64,000 bases of DNA, taken from assembly GCF_900156535.1 (NCBI RefSeq), contig NZ_FTNV01000002.1, forward strand, positions 124,001-188,000, written 5' to 3'. Below, piece after piece: positions 8,590 through 16,876 of the stretch. The first letter of the stretch is position 1; each line of letters opens with the position of its first letter. The notes below the pieces were generated by a model, which saw only the letters and a program-made list of their open reading frames with translations, was not told the origin of the DNA and did not search any database. The translations under genes and the position numbers were made by a program. Origin of the DNA: Roseovarius nanhaiticus. GTDB taxonomy: Bacteria; Pseudomonadota; Alphaproteobacteria; Rhodobacterales; Rhodobacteraceae.

Positions 8590-9803
8590 GCCGCCACCAG
8601 ATCGCCAAGAAGCGCGGGGATCTTCTTCTTGACCTTAAAGAAGCCGGCGGTCGCGTGCGGCCAGAACGCGCTGTCCCAGTCGCGGCGCAGCTCGCAAAGC
8701 ACGATGCCCTGCCGGTCCAGATAGGTCTCGGCCTCGGTCAGCCAATCGCGCATCGGGCCGCGCGGCACAAAAGGCGTCACGATCTGCTCGGCCCCCGCCG
8801 CATGCGCCCATTTGGCCAGCGTATCGGGATGATCCGCGCGCAGAAGGTCCGGCACGCGCCCCAGCCGTGCCGCCGTATCCGCTAGCGCGCCTGCCTCGAA
8901 GTCGTGCACATGCGGCGCCACCTCCAGCGGCGAGCGCAGATGACTACCCGCCAAAGTGCCAAGCGCGCAGGCGCCAGAGATGTCCAGATCAAAGCGCTCG
9001 GGACTGCAATCCTCATCCGTGATCAGGATCGCGGTCGCGGCACCATCACGCGGCGCACGCGGCGCGCGCACGGGCCGCACCTGGGGCAGGCCCTCCGGCT
9101 CACTTGCCTCCAGCCCTTCGGTGACTTCCTCGAGGTCGGAAGCGCGCGGCGCAAAGCGCCCGCCGGTGAAGGTGGCGATGTTCTTGGGATCGGCCGCATA
9201 GGGCCGGCCGCGTGTGTGCAGCCCGGCCACCCAGCGCCAGCCCAGCGTGTTGGACGCCGCGTCACCGTCCAGCAGATGGCGGTAGAAGAAATCGGCGCCC
9301 ATCCGCCACGGCAGCCCCAGTGTGAAAATCCAGATCGAGGCGAACCACATGCGCGCGTGATTGTGCAGATAGCCCGTGCTGACCAGCTCTTCGGCCCAGG
9401 CATCGAAGCAATCCAGCCCCGTCTGCCCATCCATGGCGCGGGCCACGTCGCGGGACAAGCGCCGGTCACGGTCCAGCGCGGCCAGATCGGCATCCAGCCC
9501 CGACGCGTAGCTGTCCCAGACCTCCGGGCGCCGCTCCAGCCATCCCTTGAAGTAGCTGCGCCAGACGACCTCCTGCACGAATTTCTCCGCATTTTCCGGC
9601 CCATGCGCATCCAACGCCGCCGTCACGACCTCTTCCTCGGTCACGAGGCGGCGGCGCAGATAGGGCGACAGGGTCGAGACGGCCTTGTGATTTCCGGGGC
9701 CGCGATCGTAGTTGCGCCCGTTTGCATAGCGCCGCCCCATTGCGGGTACAAAGGCGTCCATGCGTTCGAGACCGGCGGCGCGGGTTGGGGGAAACTGGCT
9801 CAT
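8586..9803 (-). CDS. Photolyase/cryptochrome-like protein with the FAD domain first
   Basis: 405 residues from the ATG at 9803, which has GAGGAG about 10 bases upstream; a GTG at 9830 is the alternative. Residues 20-215 match the helical FAD domain of photolyases: STLSPYLRR (43-51), HNHARMWFAS (147-156) and LDGDAASNTLGWRWVAG (178-194). In ordinary photolyases this domain is C-terminal. Here it comes first, followed by a Pro/Arg-rich linker (220-255) and an alpha/beta region (256-405) starting AILITDEDCSPERF and ending FWPHATAGFFKVKKKIPALL, which resembles the end of a photolyase antenna domain. It may be a permuted photolyase or a cryptochrome-like sensor. First gene of its operon. Confidence 0.8.
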   Translation of the reverse strand: MSQFPPTRAAGLERMDAFVPAMGRRYANGRNYDRGPGNHKAVSTLSPYLRRRLVTEEEVVTAALDAHGPENAEKFVQEVVWRSYFKGWLERRPEVWDSYASGLDADLAALDRDRRLSRDVARAMDGQTGLDCFDAWAEELVSTGYLHNHARMWFASIWIFTLGLPWRMGADFFYRHLLDGDAASNTLGWRWVAGLHTRGRPYAADPKNIATFTGGRFAPRASDLEEVTEGLEASEPEGLPQVRPVRAPRAPRDGAATAILITDEDCSPERFDLDISGACALGTLAGSHLRSPLEVAPHVHDFEAGALADTAARLGRVPDLLRADHPDTLAKWAHAAGAEQIVTPFVPRGPMRDWLTEAETYLDRQGIVLCELRRDWDSAFWPHATAGFFKVKKKIPALLGDLVAA

Positions 9804-9922
9804 CTCGTCGGCTCTCCTCAAAGGTCGCACGACAAGATGGCCCGCGAGGCGGCGAGATCAATGGAGCGGCGGCGCCCGATTTTACAGGTTTCAAGCGGCG
9901 TGCGGGCTGCTATGCGGAAGGC

Positions 9923-12427
9923 ATGGATATCGTTCTGATCACGGCGGTCATCGCCTCGCTCTTTCTGGTCATCGGCGCAGCCGAGCCCTTGGCCGCGCGG
10001 CTGCGCCTGCCCTACACCGTGATCCTTGCGGTGCTGGGCATCCTGATCGGGTCGGGCGCGATCTTCTTCCTGCGCACCGATTTGACCGATGCGCTTAATC
10101 CCATCGCCGAGGCGATCCTGGGCTTGCCGATCCGCTCGAACGTCTTTCTGTACGTCTTTCTGCCGACGCTGCTGTTTCAGGCAACACTCGGCATGAATCT
10201 GCGCCGGATGCTGGACGACTGGGTGCCCATCCTGACGCTGGCCGTCGTCGCGGTGGTGGTCGCCACATTCAGCGTGGGCTTTGCGCTGTCTTGGGTCAGC
10301 GCGCTGCCGCTGGCCGCCTGCCTTCTCATCGGTGCGATCGTCTCGACAACCGACCCGTCGGCGGTGGTGTCGATCTTCCGCTCGATCTCGGCGCCCCGGC
10401 GCCTCGCGCGGATCATCGAGGGCGAGAGCCTGCTGAACGACGCGGCGGCCATCGCGCTCTTTGGTCTTTTCATGAGCTTCGTCATGCTGGGCGTGCCCGA
10501 CCCCAAGCTCAGCGATGCGCTGGCCCGGTTTCCCATGCTCATCGCCGGGGGCGCTGCCACTGGCTGGCTGACCGCACGGGTGGCGATCTGGGTCATGGCC
10601 CTTTTCCGGGCGCATGAGTTGGCGATCATCTCGATCTCGGTCGCGCTGCCCTATCTGGCCTATATCGGCGCCGAGCAAACCATCGGCGCCTCGGGCGTCA
10701 TCGCGGTTGTCGCGGCGGGCCTGACGCTGAACCTTGCGGGGCCGGGCCGCCTGCCGCCGCAAGCGTGGAAGAACCTGCGCGAGGTCTGGGACCTTCTGGC
10801 GCATTGGGCCGGCGCGCTGATCTTCATTCTCGCCGCCCTGCTCATTCCCCGCCTGCTCGAGGAGATTCGCTGGAGCGATTTCGCCCTGATCGGTGTCGTC
10901 ATCCTGGCCGCTATCGCGGCGCGGGCCGTCATCCTTTTCGGGCTTTTGCCACTGCTGACCCTGCTGCGCATATCGCCCGCCGTCGAGCGGCCTTATCGCA
11001 GCGCGATCCTCTGGGGCGGACTGCGCGGCGCTGTCACCCTGGCACTGGCCCTCGCCGTCACCGAGAGTTTTCGGGTGCCGGTCGAGGTGCGGCGCGTTGT
11101 CGGCATCCTCGCCACAGGTTTTACGCTCTTTACGCTGATCGTTCAGGGCACCACGCTACGCAGCGTCATCAAATGGCTGGGCCTTGATCACCTGTCGCCC
11201 ATCGACGAGGCGATGTCACGGCAGGTCGTCGCGGTTGCCCTGCAAACCGTGCGCGAGGATGTCGCCCGCACGACCGAAGCCTATGCGCTGACCCACGACA
11301 TCGTCCGCTCGGAGGCGCGGCTCTTTGGTGACAGGCTGGACGAGGCGGTCAAGACCGCCGAGACCACCGCCGACATATCCGACCGCGACCGGATCACGTT
11401 GGGCCTGATCGCGCTGGCCGGTTTCGAGCGCGATACCATTCTGACCCGCGTGCGCGAGCGTATCATATCCGCGCGCATGGCAGATCGGATCATCTCGGAG
11501 GCGGATCGGCTGATCGAGGCGGCACGCGCCGGAGGGCGCGGCGGCTACCAAAAGGCCGCACGCCGCTCGGTCGCCTACGGGCGGGGCTTTCGCGTGGCTA
11601 CGGTCCTGCACAGCCGGCTCGGCATTTCGGCGCCTTTGGTCCGTCTGACCGCCGACCGGTTCGAGAGGCTTCTGTCGCAACGACTGATCCTGCGTGACCT
11701 CGATGCCTTCATCGACGGGCGCATCCGCCGCATCCACGGGCGCCGGGTGGCCGAACTGCTGCACGAATTGATGGCCCGGCGCATCGAGGCGGTCGAGACG
11801 GCGCTAAGCGGTCTGCAACTGCAATATCCAGGCCATTCCGAAGAGCTGGAGCGAAGGTTCATCCGGCGCACCGCCCTCCGGATGGAGGAGCGCGAATACG
11901 CCTCCATGCGCGAAGACGGTCTGATCGGGGCCGAGGTCTATACGACTCTGATGCAAGATGTCGAAAAGCGCCGCATCAGCGCAGAGGCGCGCCCGCATCT
12001 GGACATTGCCGTTCAGCGCGGCGAGTTCATCCGGCAATTCTCCGTTTTCGCCGATCTCGACGATGATGCGTTGCGGCGTTTGGGCCGGTCGCTGCGTACC
12101 CGCTATGTGGATGCAGGCAAGGTCGTCATGCGCCGCGACAGCGCGGCCAAGAGCGTTTTCTTCATCGCTTCGGGCGCAGTCGAATTAAGCCAGGGCAGGC
12201 AGGTCTGGCGGCTGGGCCGGGGCGATATGTTCGGGCAGATGGCAATCCTGATGAGCAAGGCGCGCCGCGCCGAGGCACGCGCTATCGCGCCATCGACCCT
12301 TCTGGTGCTGGACGAAGCGCGCTTTCGCGCCTTGCTGAAGCGTAGCCCTGCCCTGCAAGAGGCCGTGCGCGCCAGCGCACTGCAACGCGGGATCGATCCG
12401 GAGATGGTTCTGAAAACGGGTGGTTAA
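9923..12427 (+). CDS. CPA1 Na+/H+ antiporter with C-terminal cyclic-nucleotide-binding domain
   Basis: 834 residues. The membrane domain (1 to about 420) has roughly twelve segments. It carries the transport motifs GESLLNDAAAIALF (near 170, Asn-Asp pair) and GGLRGAVTLALAL (near 365). A long cytoplasmic helical region rich in Arg/Glu follows (about 430-690). A CNMP-type domain comes at about 705-820 (FSVFADLDDDAL, then GAVELSQGRQVWRLGRGDMFGQMAIL). The layout resembles plant SOS1 and the cytosolic part of sperm NHE exchangers. It likely exports Na+ under regulation by the C-terminal domain. The ATG at 9923 begins MDIVLITAVIAS; ribosome-site spacing is short. It diverges from the photolyase-like operon. 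Confidence 0.85.
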   Translation: MDIVLITAVIASLFLVIGAAEPLAARLRLPYTVILAVLGILIGSGAIFFLRTDLTDALNPIAEAILGLPIRSNVFLYVFLPTLLFQATLGMNLRRMLDDWVPILTLAVVAVVVATFSVGFALSWVSALPLAACLLIGAIVSTTDPSAVVSIFRSISAPRRLARIIEGESLLNDAAAIALFGLFMSFVMLGVPDPKLSDALARFPMLIAGGAATGWLTARVAIWVMALFRAHELAIISISVALPYLAYIGAEQTIGASGVIAVVAAGLTLNLAGPGRLPPQAWKNLREVWDLLAHWAGALIFILAALLIPRLLEEIRWSDFALIGVVILAAIAARAVILFGLLPLLTLLRISPAVERPYRSAILWGGLRGAVTLALALAVTESFRVPVEVRRVVGILATGFTLFTLIVQGTTLRSVIKWLGLDHLSPIDEAMSRQVVAVALQTVREDVARTTEAYALTHDIVRSEARLFGDRLDEAVKTAETTADISDRDRITLGLIALAGFERDTILTRVRERIISARMADRIISEADRLIEAARAGGRGGYQKAARRSVAYGRGFRVATVLHSRLGISAPLVRLTADRFERLLSQRLILRDLDAFIDGRIRRIHGRRVAELLHELMARRIEAVETALSGLQLQYPGHSEELERRFIRRTALRMEEREYASMREDGLIGAEVYTTLMQDVEKRRISAEARPHLDIAVQRGEFIRQFSVFADLDDDALRRLGRSLRTRYVDAGKVVMRRDSAAKSVFFIASGAVELSQGRQVWRLGRGDMFGQMAILMSKARRAEARAIAPSTLLVLDEARFRALLKRSPALQEAVRASALQRGIDPEMVLKTGG

Positions 12428-12783
12428 TCGGCCTTGGTAAGGGCTGCATCATAGCGCTCTTGGTGTATGGCGCTGCGTAAGATCCGGTTGCCTATCACTA
12501 TCAGCATGGTCCCCCAAGGCGGAGCGTCGCAAAAACGACCTGCGCTAGGATGAAGGCGTTCCTCGGGTCACTTCACGGCACATGCCCTCGACAGCTGCTC
12601 AGGGACCCACCCGCAGAAATTGACGCCCGGACAATGCCCAAGGCGATAACCATAGCCAGACGTGCAGTGTCCCATTTGGTCATAGCGGCTATGCGTCCAG
12701 ACCGAGTTGTCGGGCACCGAGGTCGCCCCTAACTTCTGTCTTGCAGCGGATATTCTGCGCTGCAGCAAGACGGAAGATCAGAC
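12428..12783. other. 356-base gap between the antiporter and DUF1127 genes
   Basis: This gap contains only the small degraded minus-strand frame described separately and presumably the promoter of the DUF1127 pair. I see no hairpin with a T-tract after the antiporter, and no tRNA or riboswitch fold. Confidence 0.5.
12568..12768 (-). pseudogene. Possible remnant of a cysteine-rich secreted protein
   Basis: A 66-codon minus frame, bounded upstream by a stop at 12778-12780, that has only a TTG start and no convincing ribosome site. The translation has unusual, non-random content: SVWTHSRYDQMGHCTSGYGY and then RLGHCPGVNFCGWVPE. Its four Cys are at 35, 46, 52 and 63, with many Gly, Tyr and Trp. 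No signal peptide is present. It looks like the tail of a small secreted protein that lost its N-terminus. I do not recognise the family, and chance is possible. Confidence 0.28.
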
Positions 12784-13008
12784 ATGGCACATACTCAGAC
12801 ATTCGGCGCCGCAGCAGGCGCATTCACGGGCAGACGCCCCATCCTTCAGCGGCTGGGGGCATTCCTGTCCGGCGCGCTGGCCCGCCGCCGCGTGTATCAT
12901 CGCACGCTGCGCGAGCTGCAAAGCCTGTCGCACCGCGAGCTGGCCGACATCGGAATTACGCGCAGCCAGATCACCCAAATCGCCAAGGAGACCGCAAATG
13001 GCCAGTAG
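12784..13008 (+). CDS. DUF1127 domain protein
   Basis: 74 residues ending in the DUF1127 signature LRELQSLSHRELADIGITRSQI (about 45-66), a small arginine-rich C-terminal motif abundant in alphaproteobacteria. CGGAAGATC stands about 5 bases before the ATG. DUF1127 proteins have been linked to RNA turnover and phosphate or carbon metabolism in Agrobacterium and Rhodobacter. The actual role here is unknown. It overlaps the next gene by 11 bases. Confidence 0.85.
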   Translation: MAHTQTFGAAAGAFTGRRPILQRLGAFLSGALARRRVYHRTLRELQSLSHRELADIGITRSQITQIAKETANGQ

Positions 13009-13255
13009 CCTCAGATCCGCCCACCCCACCCAGCATGCAACCGACTGGGCCAACTCCGCCAAAACCGCTTTGGTGGCGCTTGGCACCGGCACGTTCCACG
13101 CCGCCATTCGCGCCATGCGCGGTGTCGAAGAGCGGCGCGTGCGGCAGGTTCTACATTCAATGAACGACCGGCAGTTGGCCGCCATCGGCATCGACCGTGC
13201 GGGCATTCCGGCCTATGCAGCCAGCATCACGACGGCGGAGCAGATGCATCTGTGA
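12998..13255 (+). CDS. DUF1127-like second protein, divergent
   Basis: 85 residues with a clear ribosome site (AAGGAG at 12985-12990, 7 bases before the ATG) inside the end of the DUF1127 gene. Its C-terminal half, RRVRQVLHSMNDRQLAAIGI, parallels the DUF1127 core (LRELQSLSHRELADIGI) of its partner, so the two look like an ancient tandem duplication in which the arginines have been partly lost. Co-translation suggests a paired function. Confidence 0.7.
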   Translation: MASSLRSAHPTQHATDWANSAKTALVALGTGTFHAAIRAMRGVEERRVRQVLHSMNDRQLAAIGIDRAGIPAYAASITTAEQMHL

Positions 13256-13279
13256 TATCCGCGCAGGTGCCTGATTTCT

Positions 13280-13303
13280 GGCCGCGGCGTGTTAGCCGCG
13301 GCC
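13280..13303. terminator. Strong hairpin overlapping the argE stop
   Basis: GGCCGCGGC (13280-13288) and GCCGCGGCC (13295-13303) form a perfect 9-bp GC stem. The 6-base loop (13289-13294) contains the TAA stop of the minus-strand argE-like gene. It lies between convergent transcripts. No T-tract follows on either strand, so it is a hairpin block or Rho-assisted site rather than a textbook terminator. Confidence 0.55.
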
Positions 13304-14458
13304 AAGATCGTGCAACACACGGTCCATCATCGCATCACAGGCGGCAAGCTCTTCGGCGCTGATATACTCGTCCGCCTGATGCCCCTGCCCGGCCATGTTG
13401 CCCGGCCCGCATACCAGGGCCGGCAGACCCAGCTGGGCGAAGTATCCCGCCTCCGTCCCGAACGCGACCTTGACCGCCCGGTCCGAGCCGCAAAGCGCCA
13501 TGGCGCGCCGCACGGCGGGCGCGTCCACCGGGATCTCCAGCCCCGGATACTCGAAGATCGGCTCCAGCGTGATACTGGCGGTCCCTTCGGGATACTCCGC
13601 AATGATCCGCGCGATACGCGCGTCCAGACGCGCACCGAACGCCTCCCGCGTGTCGGCGGGCAGGTGGCGCAGTTCAAAATCCACCACGGCGTGATCCGCC
13701 ACAATATTCAGCGCCGCGCCGCCCTGCATCACCCCCGCATGCATGGTGGAATAGGGCATATCATAGGCATCATCGGTGACATTCGAGGCCACATACTCCG
13801 CCTGCATATCGCGCAGCGCACCGACCAGATCCGCCGCCAGATGTAACGCATTGACGTAGTTCGGCGCCAGCGACGAATGGCCCGCGACGCCCCGGCAGGT
13901 GGCGCGCAGGGCGGTCTTGCCCTTGTGGCCCGTCGCCACCTTCATGTCCGTCGGCTCGCCCACGATGCAAAGGTCGGGGCGCCAATCCAGCGCCCCCAGC
14001 GCGGGCAGCATTTCCTTCATGCCGATGCAGCCGACCTCTTCGTCGTAAGAGATGCACAGCATGAGGGGCGCCTTGAGCGCGGACGCCTCAACGCGGCTGG
14101 CCAGTGACAGCATCGCGGCCAGAAATCCCTTCATGTCCGTCGTGCCCCGCCCGTAAAGGCGCCCGGCCTCGCGCGTCAACTCGAACGGGGGCCGTGTCCA
14201 TACCTGCCCGGCCACCGGCACCACGTCGCTATGCGCCGAGAGTAGAATGCCGCCCGGCCCCTCCGGCCCGATGCGCGCGACGAGGCCCGACTTGGCCCCG
14301 TCCGCCGACGGCATGCGCTGCGCCTTGAACCCCGCCTTGCAAAGCAGCCTCTCGGCATAGTCGATCAACGCCAGGTTGCTGTCCGCGCTGATCGTCGGAA
14401 AGGCGATCAGCGCGGACAGGGCAGCGAGCGTCGCATCATGGGGTTCCGCAGCGCTCAT
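13292..14458 (-). CDS. Acetylornithine deacetylase-like M20 peptidase (ArgE/DapE type)
   Basis: 388-residue zinc amidohydrolase with the M20 layout. Metal ligands are visible in LLSAHSDVVP, GRGTTDMKG, SYDEEVGCIG and GEPTDM, and C-terminally in GPGNMAGQGHQADEYI. The small dimerisation domain begins at AGHSSLAPNYVNAL. The family hydrolyses N-acyl amino acids; ArgE releases acetate from N-acetylornithine. It is the last gene of an operon with a monooxygenase, RidA and DUF1028, directly abutting the DUF1028 stop (TGAATG). This context suggests deacylation in a catabolic route rather than arginine synthesis. Confidence 0.85.
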   Translation of the reverse strand: MSAAEPHDATLAALSALIAFPTISADSNLALIDYAERLLCKAGFKAQRMPSADGAKSGLVARIGPEGPGGILLSAHSDVVPVAGQVWTRPPFELTREAGRLYGRGTTDMKGFLAAMLSLASRVEASALKAPLMLCISYDEEVGCIGMKEMLPALGALDWRPDLCIVGEPTDMKVATGHKGKTALRATCRGVAGHSSLAPNYVNALHLAADLVGALRDMQAEYVASNVTDDAYDMPYSTMHAGVMQGGAALNIVADHAVVDFELRHLPADTREAFGARLDARIARIIAEYPEGTASITLEPIFEYPGLEIPVDAPAVRRAMALCGSDRAVKVAFGTEAGYFAQLGLPALVCGPGNMAGQGHQADEYISAEELAACDAMMDRVLHDLGRG

Positions 14459-15133
14459 TCAGTCGTCGCCCGGCACGCCGTAGGAGGGCGCCGCGCGCGG
14501 GTCGAGCGCACGTTGCACATAGGCCTCCATCTGCGGCTTGTAGACCTGCCAGGCAGTCGCGATATCCTCGATCGGGCAGGCCTCGGTCCAGTCGCAGCGC
14601 AGATCGGCGAGCGGCCAGCCCAGCTTGTCCACGATCTTGAGGCCCGCCGAATGAACCGGCCCCGCCTCACCGCCTGCAGCGAGGCCCGCGCGCATCGCGG
14701 CGATCAGGCGGTCGCCGATATGGCCTTCGGCGGCGCCAAAGGCGTGGGCGATGGCCTGCGGCACGCCCGCATCCGCCAGAAGGTTGCCGCCCGCTGCCAC
14801 ATCAGGCCCATGGGCATCCGCCCAGACGCCCAGTGAGTTCGGCCCCGAATGGATGGCCGTGGCGCCGCGCGCATCCACCGCCAGGATCTGGCGGTATTCC
14901 ATGAACTCCGACCGCGCGCGCAGCGCCTCCAGCGCATCGGGGGCCGCCAGTCCGCCCTCCATCAGATCCAGCATGGCGGTGCCCAGCGCCGGGTCCGTTA
15001 CGTTCTGAGAGGCGACCGCGCCCACCCCCGCCCGCGCATGGGCGCAGCGCGCCGCGACGGCGGGCGACGAGGACGACACGGCCACACCGAACATGCCGGT
15101 CCGGGCGCAGCGGGCGACGAGGGAAAAAGTCAT
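14459..15133 (-). CDS. DUF1028 family protein (Ntn-hydrolase-like)
   Basis: 224 residues. It begins MTFSLVARCARTGMFGVAVSSSSPAVAARC, typical of DUF1028, which has an Ntn-hydrolase-like fold. AVASQNVTDPALG and AAGGNLLADAGV are further family hallmarks. The catalytic activity of the family is not established; amide hydrolysis is the usual guess. It starts 4 bases after the RidA stop. DUF1028 and RidA genes are often neighbours in catabolic loci, which fits here. Confidence 0.85.
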   Translation of the reverse strand: MTFSLVARCARTGMFGVAVSSSSPAVAARCAHARAGVGAVASQNVTDPALGTAMLDLMEGGLAAPDALEALRARSEFMEYRQILAVDARGATAIHSGPNSLGVWADAHGPDVAAGGNLLADAGVPQAIAHAFGAAEGHIGDRLIAAMRAGLAAGGEAGPVHSAGLKIVDKLGWPLADLRCDWTEACPIEDIATAWQVYKPQMEAYVQRALDPRAAPSYGVPGDD

Positions 15134-15137
15134 GGCA

Positions 15138-15554
15138 TCACTCCGGTATGACGGCGGTCGCGTCGATTTCGACCAGCCATTCGGGCCGCGCCAACGCCTG
15201 CACGACGATCCCGGTAGAGACGGGATGCACGCCTTTGATATATTCGCCCATGGTGCGGTAGACCGCCTCGCGGTGGCGCACGTCGGTGATGTAGACGACC
15301 AGTTTGACCAGGTGCGCCATCTCGCCCCCCGCCTCTTCGATCAGCTGGCGGATATTCTGCATCACCTTGTGGGTCTGCTCGGCGGGATCGTGGCTGTCGA
15401 TATTGCGCGCATCCTCCAGGTTTTGCGGGCATTGGCCGCGCATCCAGACCGTCTTGCCACCCTGAGTGACGACCGCCTGACACAGATCGTTGTCAAGCCG
15501 CTGTTCGGGGTAGGTATCCGAGGTGTTGAACTTGCGGATGCGGGTATGGGCCAT
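15138..15554 (-). CDS. RidA/YjgF/YER057c family protein
   Basis: 138 residues of the Rid superfamily, which hydrolyses reactive enamine/imine intermediates to ketones and ammonia. Visible are the family-like QNIRQLIEEAGGEMAHLVKL and VYITDVRHREAVYRTM segments. The C-terminal ALARPEWLVEIDATAVI replaces the Arg-containing core of archetypal RidA (usually R-A-x-V), with an Arg still present in ALARP. GGAGACCAAG precedes the ATG. Its position after a flavin monooxygenase suggests it processes an imine produced by N- or C-oxidation. It may belong to an Rid subgroup other than archetypal RidA. Confidence 0.85.
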   Translation of the reverse strand: MAHTRIRKFNTSDTYPEQRLDNDLCQAVVTQGGKTVWMRGQCPQNLEDARNIDSHDPAEQTHKVMQNIRQLIEEAGGEMAHLVKLVVYITDVRHREAVYRTMGEYIKGVHPVSTGIVVQALARPEWLVEIDATAVIPE

Positions 15555-15601
15555 CTTGGTCTCCGTTCGGACTGAGGGCTGGCGGCGGTGCCGGGACGTT
15601 C

Positions 15602-16876
15602 TCAGGCGTCCTCGGCCTGCTGTGCTGCCTGCGTATGGTAATCGCGATATTTGTGCTGAATGCCGATCTGATCGGCAATGTATTTGGCATCATGCCAAAC
15701 ACCCCAGATAAAGCTGGAGCCGCGCCGTGACTGCCAGGGCAGCCCGAGATAATAGAGCCCCGGCTCGGGCGACACGCCGCGATGGTGCAAGGGGCGCCCG
15801 TCCGGGTGGAACGCGTCCAGCTTGATCCAGCTGTAATCGACGCCGTAGCCCACGGACCATATGACGGAGGTGATCCCCGCCTCTGCCAGATCGAGACTGC
15901 GTAGCGGATGGGTGATGCATTCAGCATCGCTAACGCGGTCTCGCGCCTCCGGCTCGGGCGGCAGATCAAGGCCGTTGCGCGAGACATAGGCATCGGCCTC
16001 GTCCAACAACGCGAGGTAATTGGCATCGCCCCGGTCCAAATTGGTCCGCAGATCATCCGCGATCTGCAGCGCTCCGCCCGCATACCCCTCTGTCCGGCCA
16101 AGAAGGGTCATGCCTTGCTGCGCGAAGCGGCGGAAATCCGCCGTATGGCCACCGCGCGCGCCGCTGACGGCAATCGTGACATGCTCGGCGCCCGGCGCGG
16201 GGGCGGCCATGTCCCACTTGCCCAGCACGCCCAGCCACCAGCAGAAATCGCGCCCGCGATAGGCCCGAGGTGGGCGGTCATGCGGGCCGACCGACAGATA
16301 GACATCGCGGCCCGCCAACATCAGCTCTTCGGCGATCTGCGCGCCGGATGAGCCTGCGCCGACCACCAGCACCGCGCCCTCGGGCAGCTGCGCAGGATTG
16401 CGGTAGTGGCAAGAGTGGATCTGGTGGAAGCCCGCCTCTTCGGGGATCATGCGGGGCATGAGCGGCTTTTGAAACGCGCCGGTCGCGGCGACGATATTCT
16501 GCGCCTCGATCGGGCCTTGAGACGTCTCGATGGCAAAGCCGGGCCGCCCGTCCAGACGCGCGGCGCGTCGCACCTCGACGCCCGTCCTGATCGGCGCGCC
16601 AATCCGCGCGGCGTAGCTTGCAAGATAGGCGGCGACTTCTTCCTTGCCCGGAAACCCGTCAGGGCCGGTCTTGGGAAATTCCATTCCGGGAAAGCGGTCA
16701 TGCCAGGCGGGACCATTGGCAACGAGCGCATCCCACCGCTCCGAGCGCCAGCGCTCGGCGATGCGGGCGCGCTCCAGCACCAGATGCGGGATGCCTGCGC
16801 GGCCCAGATGCTCGCTTACCGCGATGCCGGCCTGACCGGCCCCGACCACCAGTGTGTCCGTTTTCTCGACCATCAT
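15602..16876 (-). CDS. Flavin-containing monooxygenase (FMO/CzcO-like)
   Basis: 424-residue class B flavoprotein. The FAD motif LVVGAGQAGIAVSEHLG is at about 9-25, and the NADPH motif VLVVGAGSSGAQIAEEL at about 169-185. Between them, FHQIHSCHYR corresponds to the FMO fingerprint region. IWSVGYGVDYSWI (about 340) is the usual conserved ATG/Y-like segment. GGGAGG lies 6 bases before the ATG at 16876. It would oxygenate an amine, sulfur or ketone centre with NADPH and O2. First gene of the FMO/RidA/DUF1028/ArgE operon, so it probably starts the pathway. Confidence 0.87.
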   Translation of the reverse strand: MMVEKTDTLVVGAGQAGIAVSEHLGRAGIPHLVLERARIAERWRSERWDALVANGPAWHDRFPGMEFPKTGPDGFPGKEEVAAYLASYAARIGAPIRTGVEVRRAARLDGRPGFAIETSQGPIEAQNIVAATGAFQKPLMPRMIPEEAGFHQIHSCHYRNPAQLPEGAVLVVGAGSSGAQIAEELMLAGRDVYLSVGPHDRPPRAYRGRDFCWWLGVLGKWDMAAPAPGAEHVTIAVSGARGGHTADFRRFAQQGMTLLGRTEGYAGGALQIADDLRTNLDRGDANYLALLDEADAYVSRNGLDLPPEPEARDRVSDAECITHPLRSLDLAEAGITSVIWSVGYGVDYSWIKLDAFHPDGRPLHHRGVSPEPGLYYLGLPWQSRRGSSFIWGVWHDAKYIADQIGIQHKYRDYHTQAAQQAEDA

